Translations under genes and position numbers: made by a program
In this document: positions 37,910 to 48,471 of the stretch, one piece after another
Layout: each line of letters opens with the position of its first letter
Position numbering within the stretch: the stretch's first letter is position 1
The notes under the pieces: generated by a model
What the model saw: the letters and a program-made list of their open reading frames with translations, nothing else
Databases searched by the model: none
What the model was told of the DNA's origin: nothing
Assembly (NCBI GenBank): GCA_946811695.1
Contig: OX328124.1
Span: 29,816,148-29,880,147 of the forward strand
Source of the DNA: Gonocerus acuteangulatus
Taxonomy: Eukaryota > Arthropoda > Insecta > Hemiptera > Coreidae
Length of the DNA stretch: 64,000 bases
Direction: 5' to 3'

Positions 37910-39740
37910 AAAAAAAAACTAAATAGTTTCAGAAAACACAGGTCAAAATTATTCATAATAATAAAACTACAACCCCTGAAGAACCAACGAAGATATTGTT
38001 ATAACGCAGTAGTGAAAATTTAAGATAAATATTTTCCCAGTTCTATAGTAATGATTTTGAAGGTAATGTTGTATAATATGAAATAAAAAAAGTAATAAAG
38101 ATATATTATGTAAAAAAATAATAATAAAAGGCTAGAAACGATGTTGAGAGGACTCCTCTGTATAGTAGTGATGAAAATTATGAATTCTTTGTGAAAGGAT
38201 ATGATTGTATTGTATACGTTTCATTTTATTTCATTATATAATCCATAACGAAAAAACACGAAAAATGTTAAATAAAATATTCAGGTAAGGTACCTCCGGG
38301 ATTAATTATATAGTGTACACATAGTTATTTGACTTCTATAGAAGGAGATAAAGAATGAAATCATTGCTGGAGAAGTGCTAAAAATGAAAACCTCAGCGTT
38401 TGCTTTTCGTCGGAAAAAGGGGAGTGTGAAAGGAATTTGTGATGTTGAGGTCGGTATAAGAAGAAGGTTTCTGATTGATAGAATCAGAGGTAAATTGGGA
38501 TTATAGATGGAAGGGCTTATGAGGGTTCATCCCTTCCCTTATCATGTCCAATCTAATAACAAACCTATCTCTTCCTCCTTGTATCATCCCTTTTTATCAT
38601 TCTCTTCAGTCTTATTAGCTCGACGGTGAAAACAATTTCCCATTCCCATTTATCTTCATGATGAAATTCTTTTATCCCATTGTCATTACAAAAATAATTG
38701 AATTTTACTGACATTATTATTGTACTTATTGGTTTTTTAATGCTACCTATGCTTATTTTTCAATAGATATTCAATATTATATTTATAATGACTATTTTAT
38801 TTGAAGTAAACGTAGTAGATTTTTAACTAAAAAATAGAACCAGAGGAAGATGTTTATGCCGTTTACGAATAGGTCATTCTTAACAGGATGCATTTAACAG
38901 ATAACACAGGGCATACTGACTTTAAGAATTTTTTAAAATTTTATTAACTATAAAACACATCTTGAAAGAGTGTCTTTAAACAAAGAGACAAATTGTGTGA
39001 CTTATTATAAAACATGACAGAACTACTTCCCCAATGTTTAGAAATTAAAAGAAAAATATTTTAAGAAATATTAATTTTTTCGAAAATAGTGAACAATTAT
39101 TCATTTTCTATTAAAAAATTCGTCGTAAATCGGTCATAAAATCGTTATAATCCAATGAATCGAAAAAATCCTACGTACTTTACTAGCCAATATCATTAGG
39201 AAGCTCCAGTTAAAATTTGAAGTTGATCGGGGGAAAGGGTTGATTGAAGAAGCCTGAGTATCGCTCGATTTGAAAAACATAGTTTTGAGAAAACTACTTT
39301 AAATTTTAATGTTCTGAAATGTTCATGTTTTTCCTATTTCATTTTTTTTTTCATACTTGTAATAAAGAGAAAAAAAGGGTTTTAATTTTGAAATGTATTA
39401 AAGGAGGACCAAAGAAAAACTTAACAACTAAAAAGGGACCAATGGAAGCTCCCTCAAAAAATTATCTTCAAATCATCATCGCGTTCACTCGGCATGTGGG
39501 GCTTCACTCGGAAAATCGTGTTTTTTTCTCATTTAAAAACATTTTCTGCTCATAAACACTCTTGGATATCATTTTTTATTAGTTAAGGAAGAACTTTAGC
39601 CCATAAAAAAAATTTTACAAGGTAGTATTACCCCTAAAACCACTGGCCACCCTCTTTGAATTCCACGCCTTTCATGACTTTGAATTCCACGCCTTTACAT
39701 GACTTTCTATTCAAGAGGCCTTAGTTATATTTAATAAATA
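37910..39740. other. AT-rich non-coding DNA
   Basis: Nothing firmly recognised. The stretch 39120-39300 is punctuated by AAAATC and TTTTGAGAAAAC-like motifs reminiscent of the repeats at 32330-32990, but I could not align it with confidence. Confidence 0.35.
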
Positions 39741-39744
39741 AATA

Positions 39745-40190
39745 CAATTAAAGATGGAATAGTTGGGATTCGGCTAAAAAAACCTCAATACGATTTTTGT
39801 TAAAAAATCTATATTTAGGACGTTTCGGCTACTCTTTGGTAGCCTTCGTCAGCTAAAATGACAAGAAAAAACAGAAATTATTTATCCTTCCATTAACACC
39901 TTTTTCTTCTTTCCTGTCATAAAATTGTCATAAATAGGCTTTTGATCCCTACCGACCTCCTCCCCATCACCTGGTTAGTTTTCAATTGCATATACCCTAG
40001 TAGATCCCAGTTTTCTTAGACACTTCCACAATGGTTACTTACCTCCCGGCATTTTCATTGGTATGTAGTATCTTATTTCTTTGTTAAAATTAATTAATAT
40101 TATCATTAGCACCTATTTACTTATATACACTTCAATAAAATAGTCTTTTGTTATTATGTTTCTATCGATTTTCTAGAACTAATTCCTAGA
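39745..40190 (-). mobile_element. Hammerhead element terminus, family C, copy 1
   Basis: On the minus strand the body (CCTTCC... region inverted, 39880-40090) runs into the ribozyme and then the conserved 3' end (CCGAATCCCAACTATTCCATC). The body stretch CCTTCCATTAACACCTTTTT ... GGTATGTAGTATCTTATTTC is inverted in the next element (40590-40830), so both derive from one sequence. Confidence 0.65.
39814..39857 (-). ncRNA. Hammerhead ribozyme, family C, best stem I
   Basis: Minus strand: stem I TTTAG / CTAAA (five perfect pairs; 39857-39853 with 39818-39814), core CTGACGA (39852-39846), extra A (39845), stem II GGCTACCAAAGAGTAGCC (six pairs), GAAA (39826-39823), the self-complementary ACGT as stem III, and cleavage after GTC. 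Every invariant core base is present, so this is one of the likeliest active copies, probably as a dimer. Confidence 0.85.
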
Positions 40191-40287
40191 GGCCTTAGTT
40201 ATATTTAATAGATAAATACAATTAAAGATGGAATGGTTGGGATTCGGCTAAATAAACCTCAATATGATTTTGTTTTAAAAAATCTAT

Positions 40288-40332
40288 ATTTCGGACGTTT
40301 CGGCTACTCATTGGTAGCCTTCGTCAGCTAAA
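40288..40332 (-). ncRNA. Hammerhead ribozyme, family C, left arm
   Basis: Minus strand: CTGACGA (40327-40321), extra A, stem II GGCTACCAATGAGTAGCC, GAAA (40301-40298), ACGT, cleavage after GTC. Stem I TTTAG / CGAAA has four pairs and one A/G mismatch. It is the mirror image of the right-arm copy. Confidence 0.8.
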
Positions 40333-40473
40333 ATGACAAAAAAAAGAAATTAATACAAAAACAGAAAAAATTATGATTGTGATAGGTAACAGAGCTATAG
40401 ATACAATTAACTTATAAAAGAACATATCGTCTTAAATTCTTAGAATGAAAAAGTGAATAGGTACAATAATTGA

Positions 40474-40778
40474 TTTTAATAGTAATTAGTAACGTTAATT
40501 GATTTTACAAAGAAATAAGAAGCTACATACCAATGACAACTATAGTAGCTAATAGTAACATTAATTAATTTTACAAAGAAATAAGATACTACATACCAAT
40601 AGAAATGCCGAGCGGCAGAGGAAGACCAAGGTTGGCAATTAAGTAACCATTGTAGAGTGTCTAAGGAGAAAAAGAAATCTACTGGGGTATAAGTAAGTGG
40701 AAACAGCAGGTGGTGGGGGAAATGTCGGTAAGGATCAAAAAGCATGTTTATGACATGTCGGTAAGGATCAAAAGGCAT
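40474..40778. other. Open frame on inverted-repeat body, not a gene
   Basis: The 100-residue minus frame (40778-40476) is repetitive at both ends (MPFDPYRHVINMLFDPYRH; YFFVKLINVTISYY / YFFVKSINVTNYY). The reason is that the underlying DNA has direct repeats (ATGTCGGTAAGGATCAAAA at about 40723 and 40755; ACAAAGAAATAAGA at about 40507 and 40574). I read these as short tandem duplications inside the element rather than a protein. Confidence 0.5.
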
Positions 40779-41086
40779 GTTTATGATATATTTATGACAG
40801 GAAAGGAGAAAAAGGTGTTAATGGAAGGATACCCAAGGGGCATGGTAAAAATCTAGGTGGGAGGAATTACCATGCCCCTTGGGTATCCTTCCATTAACAC
40901 CTTTTTCTCTGTAAAATCAATTAACGTTACTAATTACTATTAAAATCAATTATTGTACCTATTCACTTTTTCATTCTAAGAATTTAAGACGATATGTTCT
41001 TTTATAAGTTAATTGTATCTATAGCTCTGTTACCTATCACAATCATAATTTTTTCTGTTTTTGTATTAATTTCTTTTTTTTGTCAT

Positions 41087-41131
41087 TTTAGCTGACGAAG
41101 GCTACCAATGAGTAGCCGAAACGTCCGAAAT
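41087..41131 (+). ncRNA. Hammerhead ribozyme, family C, right arm
   Basis: Plus strand: TTTAG (41087-41091), CTGACGA (41092-41098), extra A (41099), stem II GGCTACCAATGAGTAGCC (41100-41117), GAAA (41118-41121), ACGT, cleavage expected after C41125, then CGAAA pairing back with stem I. All core bases are intact. Confidence 0.8.
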
Positions 41132-41269
41132 ATAGATTTTTTAAAACAAAATCATATTGAGGTTTATTTAGCCGAATCCCAACCATTCCATCTTTACTTA
41201 TCACCTCGACGGCTAACTATCTAATCATCATGAATAATTCCTAGATATACACTAATGTTCATTTTACCC

Positions 41270-41555
41270 GTTTATTATTACCTTAGTTGTTCTAATAATT
41301 TAACACCAAATTGTTCTTTTATAATAAGTTGAACTGTATTTATAAATCTGTTACTTATCTTAATTATAAACTTTTTTTTCTCTGTATTAATTTCTGTTTT
41401 TTTCTTGTCATTTTAGCTGACGTAGGCTACCAAAGAGTAGCCGAAACGTCCAAAATATAGATTTTTTCAAAAAAAATCGTATTGAGGTTTCTTTAGCCGA
41501 ATCCTAACTATTCCATCTTTGCTTATCACCTCGACGGCTAACTATCTAATCTTCA
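41270..41555 (+). mobile_element. Hammerhead element terminus, family C, copy 4
   Basis: A further copy in plus orientation. The ribozyme region is followed by the conserved 3' end (CCGAATCCTAACTATTCCATC, then CACCTCGACGGCTAAC), and the 5' side repeats the AACTGTATTTATAA...CTGTTAC stretch of the neighbouring copy. Confidence 0.7.
41411..41455 (+). ncRNA. Hammerhead ribozyme with mutated A9
   Basis: Stem I TTTTAG / CAAAA, stem II GGCTACCAAAGAGTAGCC and GAAACGTC (41443-41450) are intact. The first core block reads CTGACGT (41417-41423): invariant A9 is T. Loss of this base is expected to inactivate cleavage. Confidence 0.7.
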
Positions 41556-41559
41556 TGAT

Positions 41560-42440
41560 AAATAAATACATTTAAAAAATTACCCTAAAATGAACAATAT
41601 TTTTTAAATATCCATGATTAAGTATTTGTTGTCGCGAGACTCTTCATGAAATTCGATGAAACCTCCTAGGTTCCTTGAAAAGAGAGTTCCTCCCGTTCCG
41701 GAGTTCCATATACCGTCTTACTCATTATAACAAGAAATATTAATTAATACATTATACATTCAGAATTAAGTAAGTTGTTGGGAAATTTCTCTTAATTTCA
41801 GAGGCAATACCATGAAAGATTAAATTAGCCCAATTAATTATTTTTATGTTTTTTCTCGAGTCTTTAATTATATTTTAATATTTCGTTTCCTCAATTTAAT
41901 ACTTTACTAATTATTTGCCCTTTAATAAAATATCCTTAGAAATTAGGCGTAGTTTGTTCTTGCTCCTTGCTGAATGTATAATGCCTGTAATGCTTCCTCT
42001 GGTGATTAGAGATGTGAAGGAAAGGCGTGGATCTTGTGATGATGCGGGTTCCTTCTCCTCTATAAATATTCACATCAGCACTAGCTCTCTCTCTCTCTTT
42101 TGTGTCTCCCTTCTTCATCATATACTCATGTTTTCTTTATATACATTTATTTTGAAAGGAAGTATTTTATGATGATATTAAAATTTTATTTTATTTCTTA
42201 GCCGTATTTCTTAGTATTTATTTACATTCGTAGATTGAACCTTTCTTTTCATGATTCTTTCATTTCTTATGACGCTCTTTAGTATTCATAAATTTTCATT
42301 GAAAATCTAGGGAATTGATTAATATTTATTTTTTATTTGAGTTGTCAGAACAAAACATATATTTTCTATGGACGTTAGAAATTAAATCCTGTCGATTATT
42401 AGTAGAATTTGAAATATACATACGCATTTATAAACACACA
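41560..42440. other. AT-rich non-coding DNA
   Basis: No recognisable gene or repeat. The open frames at 41915-42172 and 41936-42121 overlap on opposite strands and show no family signature. Confidence 0.4.
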
Positions 42441-42445
42441 CACAC

Positions 42446-42446
<1 letters not shown>

Positions 42447-42500
<54 letters not shown>
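42447..42500. repeat. (TA)n microsatellite
   Basis: About 27 TA units, ~25 bp outside the fold-back hammerhead element that follows; flanked by ACACAC and ATGTATATG repeats. Confidence 0.95.
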
Positions 42501-42507
<7 letters not shown>

Positions 42508-42584
42508 GTATATGTATATAAGCAGTCAGGGAATAGGGGATTCGGCTAGGAAAACATTAATACGATTTCTTTAAAAATCTTTAT

Positions 42585-42630
42585 TAAGAGCGTTCCGGCT
42601 ACTCTTGGTGGTAGCGTTTGTCAGGAAAAG
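42585..42630 (-). ncRNA. Decayed hammerhead ribozyme
   Basis: On the minus strand the motif reads CTGACAA ... GGAACGCTC. Stem II has extra bases and both core blocks are altered. Recognised by alignment with family C. Confidence 0.5.
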
Positions 42631-42775
42631 AGTCAAAAGACAAATGCAGAATTAATAAATAAAATAGTCAAATAACTAATGAAATGTGGTAGATTTCCAA
42701 ATACAAATCACTTATAAGAACATGATTAGTTGGTGAGACAGCTTCTCCCTCCAGCGGTGTTCTTTCTCTCCTTTC

Positions 42776-42818
42776 TGCAATATTTCGCCGGTTCCCTATC
42801 CGGCTTCGTCATGCTGAC
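42776..42818 (-). ncRNA. Hammerhead-like hairpin, diverged family
   Basis: The minus strand reads CATGACGA, A, GCCGG (eight-base loop) CCGGC, GAAATATTGC. This matches the hammerhead layout except for an extra A after the first core C and an unclear stem III. The perfect GC-rich stem II flanked by TGACGA and GAAA makes common origin plausible. Confidence 0.4.
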
Positions 42819-42966
42819 TTGATGGTTGGCAAGGGAATGATTATAAGAACATGTTCTGTTATTTGTTGTTGTTAATGTTCTTATAGGTGATTTCTATTTC
42901 TAGATCTACCATATATCATTAGTTGTTTAATTATTCTGTTTATTAATTTTGCATTTGTGTTTCGTC

Positions 42967-43012
42967 TTTTAGCTGACGAAGGCTACCAAAGAGTAGCCGA
43001 AGCGTCCTTATT
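42967..43012 (+). ncRNA. Hammerhead ribozyme, one core change
   Basis: CTGACGA (42973-42979), extra A and stem II GGCTACCAAAGAGTAGCC are intact. The second block is GAAGCGTC (42999-43006): A15.1, which pairs with U16.1, is G. Stem I is weakened to G-C, A-T and scattered pairs. Confidence 0.65.
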
Positions 43013-43159
43013 ACAGATTTTTACAAAAATCGTATTTATGTTTTCCTAGCCGAATCCCAACTATTCCCTGACTGCTTATCACCTCGACGGCTAACTATCT
43101 AAACCTGATTATAAATTTATATTAATTTAGTGCTTAGTAATACTGTACAGGAGTCTTGA

Positions 43160-43240
43160 CCATTTGGCACGCTAGAGTGATAGATAGTGTGGTCATTATT
43201 AAGCTCCGACCGCCTGATATTTTCCTTTAGATGTACCCAT
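43160..43240 (-). mobile_element. SINE family A fragment
   Basis: On the minus strand it shares AAAATATCAGGCGGTCGGAGC and the GACCACACTATCT...GCGTGCC stretch with the body of the SINE at 3641 (about 3850-3910). No head or tail is preserved. Confidence 0.65.
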
Positions 43241-43409
43241 TGAAGGCTGGAACGTAATACTTTGGGGGACCGTAATACCACCCCCGTTGCGGTGATGATA
43301 AAATCTTTATAGCAAGCCTGAATTTCCAACTGTGGCCCTCCACGACTTGACTCTTGTCCAAAAGCCTCGCTTGTCCCCCGGTAGCTCTGGATAGTCCACC
43401 CCAAAAAGT

Positions 43410-44325
43410 TGTGTCTTTATATAACTTTAAAATTGTGTAAACTAAATTGTAGGGCTGTTACATATTTTAATATGTAACAGACCCAAAATATATCTTCTAA
43501 ATTTTTAAAATGACCCGTTTCATGCAGCGGTTAATCTGCGAATTTTCTGATTTGTCACTCAAAAACTAATTGAATACGTGGTGTCGTATTTGATTACATA
43601 TTTTGAAACAAAATATTCTGAAGTACATTCGTAATATCAGAGAACCAGAGATGTTTTGAAAATACAATTTATCTGCACCGGAAGCGTTTTAATATTCCAG
43701 ATGATCTCTTTTCAGAGCTCTAGCATTTTATCCATGATGGCGAACGTAGAATCCGGGATTATAATTCATGAATAGTAGTGAACTTCGAATCCTTTATCCG
43801 ATTTTCACTGTTCATAAGGATATTTCTCTTTATTTATTGGCTGTAAAATAGAATCAATGAATAAGTTGGAAACACTATTTCTTTTCATTTATTTGGGTTT
43901 TAACTTCGAAGACTTCCAGACATGTTTTCTGTAAACATCGGTTAATTAAATAATCCGATTAAAAACCTATATAATAATAATCATAACTGAGAAATTTGGT
44001 ACAAAATCAATAGTTTCGGATATTCCGAAGAATAGAGACATGAACATTTTCCCGTACGTTCTATTTTTACGCAAACAAAGGTGAATACATTTTTGACGAT
44101 TTATTTCTTTAAAAATTAATTTATTTACACGCTCATGATTAATCTTAATTTTGGGCGAAATATTTATTTTGTCGTTGATATCTAAAACAGCGGGAAAGGC
44201 ATTCATATGTTTAATAAATTCTCTACAACGCGCTTACTCATTTCAATAGGATGATATCAGCCGTACAAAACAGTGCTTCAAATTTTCAACATATTAGTTT
44301 GTTCTTTTCAACATATTGGATATAA
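43410..44325. other. AT-rich non-coding DNA
   Basis: Nothing recognisable. Confidence 0.4.
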
Positions 44326-44330
44326 GTCAC

Positions 44331-44336
44331 TTTTTT

Positions 44337-44377
<41 letters not shown>

Positions 44378-44581
44378 CATAGGTACTATTTTTTTTTCTT
44401 TCTTTTTTTTTTTTTACGGTGCTTCAACAAATCTTGGCTATTAGCGCCGACGTCCAGGGTGCTGCTAGGAATTTTCCCTGCGAGCCCTGAGATGAGAAAA
44501 TTTCTGGCGCCGGTGGGGATCGAACCCACCATCCCCCGCTTATGAATCTAGCGCGCTAGCCACTAGACCATGGGAGACCCC
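44331..44581 (-). mobile_element. tRNA-headed SINE, family B
   Basis: On the minus strand the head is tRNA-like: A box TGGTCTAGTGGCTAGCGCGC (44572-44553) and a near-consensus B box GGGTTCGATCCCC (about 44526-44514). A body follows, ending in a TTGTTGAAGCACCGTAAAA tail and a long A run (T run 44331-44415 on the plus strand). The head is well preserved, suggesting a fairly young insertion. The open frame 44273-44545 is a T-run and SINE artefact. Confidence 0.85.
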
Positions 44582-44584
44582 CTT

Positions 44585-45930
44585 AGGTACTATTATGAGT
44601 AAAAAGTGTTTATGCATTTACTATACTCTTGAGCATAATAAATCACATGTTTTTATGTGCTTATAACATTCCGTTCGTAAGTACGTGTGAAATTTCACTG
44701 GCGGAGAGATTCAGTTATTTTCGGGTATTTGAATTAGTTTCACGGTTAAATAAGTTTTCAATTTACTTTTTTCAGTAAAAATAATAATAAATTCTTTACT
44801 TTTTAAATGAAAATATTGACGAGTTTCCGGACTAATCTTTTCAAATCACACCAGGGATTGGATCGGCTCAGTAGGATTTCGATGTTTCTGTTATCATGTT
44901 GCTTTGGATAAATTTTACACCCTCCCCCCCTATCTACTCTGCACTCATTTTGTAACGCATTCGACTACATAACGGCATTTATCAGAGGAACAGGGCCGTG
45001 ATAATGAATGAATTAGGGATTAGCTGGAGGGAGGTAAAGGATTTAATGTTCGATGTCATTAAGAGATTCACTGAAATGTATTGTTACTATCTCACAGATT
45101 ATATTTCACCCTTTATTTTATAATAGCACTATCATGAAATTAGAATATAGTAAAATATTAAATGGATTCGATTACTTAATCTGTTTAATTATATTTCTTA
45201 ATTGAATTCATATTAACCGAGTAGGCTATATCCTTTAGGCGGTGGCAAGAAAACTTGGCTCGCATCATTGCCAGTCAAGTTATCATTTCTAAAGTAGATA
45301 ATTTGAAATTCTAATCGCCGACTGTAGGATACCCCTTCAGTTATCGGGCAGTGACTTAATAAATTCAATCCCTTCTATGGATGCTTATGTTCGATGCCTT
45401 TAAAATGGCATTAATGTCTGGTGTGATTTAAATATAACGGTTTACGGTATATTTTATGCTTGATGCCATTAAATAAGGTGTAGACGTGTGAGAGCTGGAA
45501 TATCTGGGCTCAGGCCCCTACTTGGCAAGTCATCTTTTTTTAACAAAGGGTGATTTATCGGCAACACAGTCAATGAAAGTGGTAATAGTGCACCATAATT
45601 TTATTTTTAAAACTGCCGATAAGAATATTTAATTTGATTATAAAAATAATTTTAAAAATTTGATAGGCTATTTTTCACAAAATATATCTTTTTTTTTTTT
45701 GCATTTATAAACCTTCCCTTGAAAGTTGGGAATGATTTCGGACTGAAATATCATTGGTTTAATATTTAAAAAAAGAAAACAGAAACCTTTACCTTTGTAA
45801 TCCACATACCAGTTCGTCCTATAATTTTATTTTTGAAACAAACCCAACAACAAATCCAATATTTGATAACTGAGGAGAAAATTTTTGATACAGCTACATA
45901 TTTATTTATTTTTTACGTCCATAATAATAA
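44585..45930. other. AT-rich non-coding DNA
   Basis: No recognisable gene or repeat. Confidence 0.4.
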
Positions 45931-45934
45931 ACTC

Positions 45935-46090
45935 AGAATTTTTGGACGGGTTATCTATAGGTTACCATCCTTTTCTAGCCAGGATAGGGCTTATGCCTTT
46001 TCTTTTTTCCAAAGAAAACCCACCACCCCTAGTGGGAATCGAAGCCACAACTCTTCGCACGGATTGTTAAGTGCTCACGCCTTTACACTC
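45935..46090 (-). mobile_element. tRNA-headed SINE, family C, copy 1
   Basis: On the minus strand a diverged B-box region (GGCTTCGATTCCC) is followed by a body ending AACCTATAGATAACCCGTCC and AAAAATTC. GGACGGGTTATCTATAGG, GTTACCATCC and CTAGCCAGGATAGGG on the plus strand are shared with the copy at 56769; the copies at 60035 and 62764 are more diverged. Confidence 0.7.
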
Positions 46091-46099
46091 ATAATTACA

Positions 46100-46620
46100 T
46101 ATGAACCAATATTTAGATAGAATTAAAAAAAAATATAATTATTCGTCTTCGTTAGTTGACCCACTACAATTTAGTTAAAAATGAAACCTGCTCTCTTTGT
46201 TGGGTTAAGAAAAAACGCATATAGAACATTCGACACTAATACAAAAGAATTAGTGACAGTTTTTACGTAACAAAATACACAAAGTTATTGAACGTAATCA
46301 AATAGAATAAAATTCCAAAGATTAAGGAAAAAAGGTGCTAATGACGTCGGTAGTAGATGCACCAAAATAAAAAAAAAATTAAGGAAAAAGTATATAGTTT
46401 TATCAGCAAGTGGGAAACAAACTAAAATAAATTAAAAATAGACTTGGTGGCTCAAACTAAATATAGACTTTATGGAAATCTCTGAATAATTGTTATCACT
46501 ATTAATAATACTATTGATGATAAGAAGTCAAGAAATAAGGTTCGGCTCAGACCAACTATCAGATTTTCGGAAATAACATAAAAAATGTTATAAACGATTT
46601 TCTTGATTCCGTATATTGCT
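46100..46620. other. AT-rich non-coding DNA
   Basis: Nothing recognisable. Confidence 0.4.
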
Positions 46621-46639
46621 TACTGTAAAATATATTGTT

Positions 46640-46895
46640 TTTAACCGAAGAAGGCTGCCAAACAGCGTGCCCAAATTCTTCAAATTATAGATTTTTTCGA
46701 AAATTTGATCTTTGGAATTAAGGGTGTATTGAATGAAAATTTGATCTTTGGAATTAAGGGTGTATTCAATGAAAATTTGATCTTTGGAATTAAGGGTGTA
46801 TTCAATGAAAATTTGATCTTTGGAATTAAGGGTGTATTCAATGAAAATTTGATCATTGTTCTTAGCCTAATCCTAATTATTCCTTGACTTCATTA
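46640..46895 (+). ncRNA. Decayed hammerhead element end with 36-bp tandem insert
   Basis: ACCGAAGAAGGCTGCCAAAC (46644 on) and a following CAAATT region align with the hammerhead families, but GAAA is lost and the core is dead. The family 3' end (TTCTTAGCCTAATCC, 46859-46873) follows only after a 36-bp repeat expansion. Confidence 0.5.
46700..46855 (+). repeat. 36-bp minisatellite, about 4.3 copies
   Basis: Units start at 46700, 46736, 46772, 46808 and 46844 (partial). The unit contains AAAATTTGATC, TTTGGAATTAAGG and GTGTATTCAATG. Because 36 is a multiple of three it yields a 12-residue repeat (NLIFGIKGVFNE) in an open frame. That frame is a by-product, not evidence of a gene. Confidence 0.95.
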
Positions 46896-47877
46896 TTTCG
46901 TCCGTTGGATTCTTGAGGATTACCAAAGATGCCCAAAATTAGTTTGACCATCCTTCAGATATTAAATGTAGTCAGGTAATCGTGCATTAAATTAGTTAAT
47001 TATTGAAATAATTGCCTCATAAGACGGCTGTTGGTAATTCATTGTTGACTTTGTCTTTGTTGATTACATTCGAAGTTTGTAATCTTCGGTTTGAGATAAG
47101 TCTTAAGTGTAGGATTAATGATGTGCCCTCAATGGAGTGGGCCGTGAATGGGCGATGAAGATGATTTGCATGGAGTATTAGGAAGGGGGATAGGAGGTGA
47201 GTAAACAGCTTTTAATATTAAAGGTAGTTTGTGGTTAGGGTATGTTCTACCGGGAGGAGGTTATCTGCTTTAGCCTGCTTGGTTAGGAGTAACCACCGTT
47301 ATGCCCTTACTCCTTGAATTCATTAGTTCTCACTTCCCGGCCGGTGTACGTAGTCTGCCTGCTTTTTCTGGCTTAGTGGTTTATCCCGTTAGTCCTCTTG
47401 TGAGGTCCCTTTTACAGATAAATGAGGACAGCCTAGTCGTCCAGTCCTCTCAAGCATTCGGGGCGTACAATTTGGCCAATTTGTCTTCTTTTAGGTTGGC
47501 TTAATTCTTCCTGGCGGTTTTTTTTATGCAACTTCAGTTTTTAATAGACTAAAATAATGGTTGCTGTGTGGTTAGTTTTGTGGTTCTGTGAGAATATTTC
47601 TATTTTTTTTTTTTTTTTAACGATTCGTAACGATTTGTTTCCCCTTTCCAAGCCGCGAAACTGGACGGAAAAGGCTAGAACTAATGTCCTTTGTATTCTG
47701 GAAATAGACCATAATTTACAATAATTTTACGTTTAGCTATAGAAGTTCATGTATATGGCTTTGATTGGCACAATAAGCTATTAATAGCAACACCGGCTTA
47801 AAAATGTTATTTTACAATGATTTTTATAGGTAGTATTTTTTTACATTTGTTCGCGTACAGTTCCACAGTCCATGTTA

Positions 47878-47994
47878 CTTAATGTTTTAAGGTCTTCTGG
47901 ATGACCAAAATGTTCTTCATGATTGATCGAGAGGTTTTGATTGTAGTTATCATTACAGTAATACGGTCATATCCAGAAGATCTTAAAACATTAA
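47878..47994. repeat. Short fold-back
   Basis: AATGTTTTAAGGTCTTCTGG (47881 on) is inverted at 47965-47992 (CCAGAAGATCTTAAAACATT). Arms are about 25 bp with a ~60-bp loop. Possibly a small MITE. Confidence 0.6.
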
Positions 47995-48175
47995 TTATCT
48001 TTACGTTACCCGTGTCGGGTGAGCTGGTGGTCTGATTGTATTTCAAGTGGGATAGTTTTCATAAGTTTCCTTATAGTTCAAGTCCAGAGTAATTAATGAA
48101 AGCTGCCATCCGTGTGTGTCGTGGTTGGCAGTAAAAGTATTAACGTACAGTTATACAAACGCTTACTTTGATTTT

Positions 48176-48235
48176 GTTTTTTCTTTTTCTTTTACGGCGC
48201 ATCGACATCTAGGCCATTAGCACCGCTTACTTTGA
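48176..48235 (-). mobile_element. SINE family B tail fragment
   Basis: TTTTACGGCGCATCGACATC followed by TAGGCCATTAGCACC matches the tail of the SINE at 44331 (TTTTACGGTGCTTCAACAAA, then TTGGCTATTAGCGCC). A second, poorer match (GGAGTATCAACCC...GTTAACGCC) follows at 48267. Confidence 0.55.
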
Positions 48236-48471
48236 TATCCACACTTTCTATTTTTTTATTTAAAATGGAGTATCAACCCTTAAGGTCGTTAACGCCACAT
48301 ACTTTCTATGAAAGTCCTTACGGGATTCATTTAGTGTGCATGTATTTTATGAGACTTAAAGCGATAACGATTTCAAATGTTTAAGAATTATTTTGTTCTG
48401 AGTGTTAAATTGATTTGAAATAATTAGAACCTTTATTGACAATTACAACCTGAATTTGTATTGTATTTCAG

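Larger units (their letters stand above)
40223..41196. mobile_element. Large fold-back of hammerhead termini, family C
   Basis: Arms 40223-40509 and 40910-41196 (287 bp each) appear as essentially exact reverse complements. Each carries a hammerhead at mirror positions. The 400-bp loop holds a second perfect inverted repeat (arms 40806-40848 and 40867-40909, 43 bp). Its right arm ends exactly where the outer right arm begins. Such nested, abutting inversions suggest template switching during reverse transcription. Assembly error is an alternative. Confidence 0.8.
42527..43105. mobile_element. Fold-back hammerhead element, family C, diverged
   Basis: The left end AGTCAGGGAATAGGGGATTCGG is inverted at the right end (CCGAATCCCAACTATTCCCTGACT). 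Each arm has a ribozyme region (42585-42630 minus, decayed; 42967-43012 plus, one core change). The middle contains a third hammerhead-like hairpin at 42776-42818. Coding capacity is absent. Confidence 0.7.

Noticed and set aside
38270..38290. ATATTCAG|GTAAGG as a recursive splice site
   Set aside because: The upstream sequence is purine-rich and lacks a pyrimidine tract.
44273..44545. 90-residue Phe-rich open frame
   Set aside because: Encoded by the T run and body of an inverted SINE.
44513..44580. A genuine tRNA gene on the minus strand
   Set aside because: A and B boxes are good, but the acceptor stem does not close and a SINE body with A tail follows directly.
46705..46887. Repeat protein NLIFGIKGVFNE
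   Set aside because: By-product of a 36-bp DNA repeat inside a transposon relic; no gene context.
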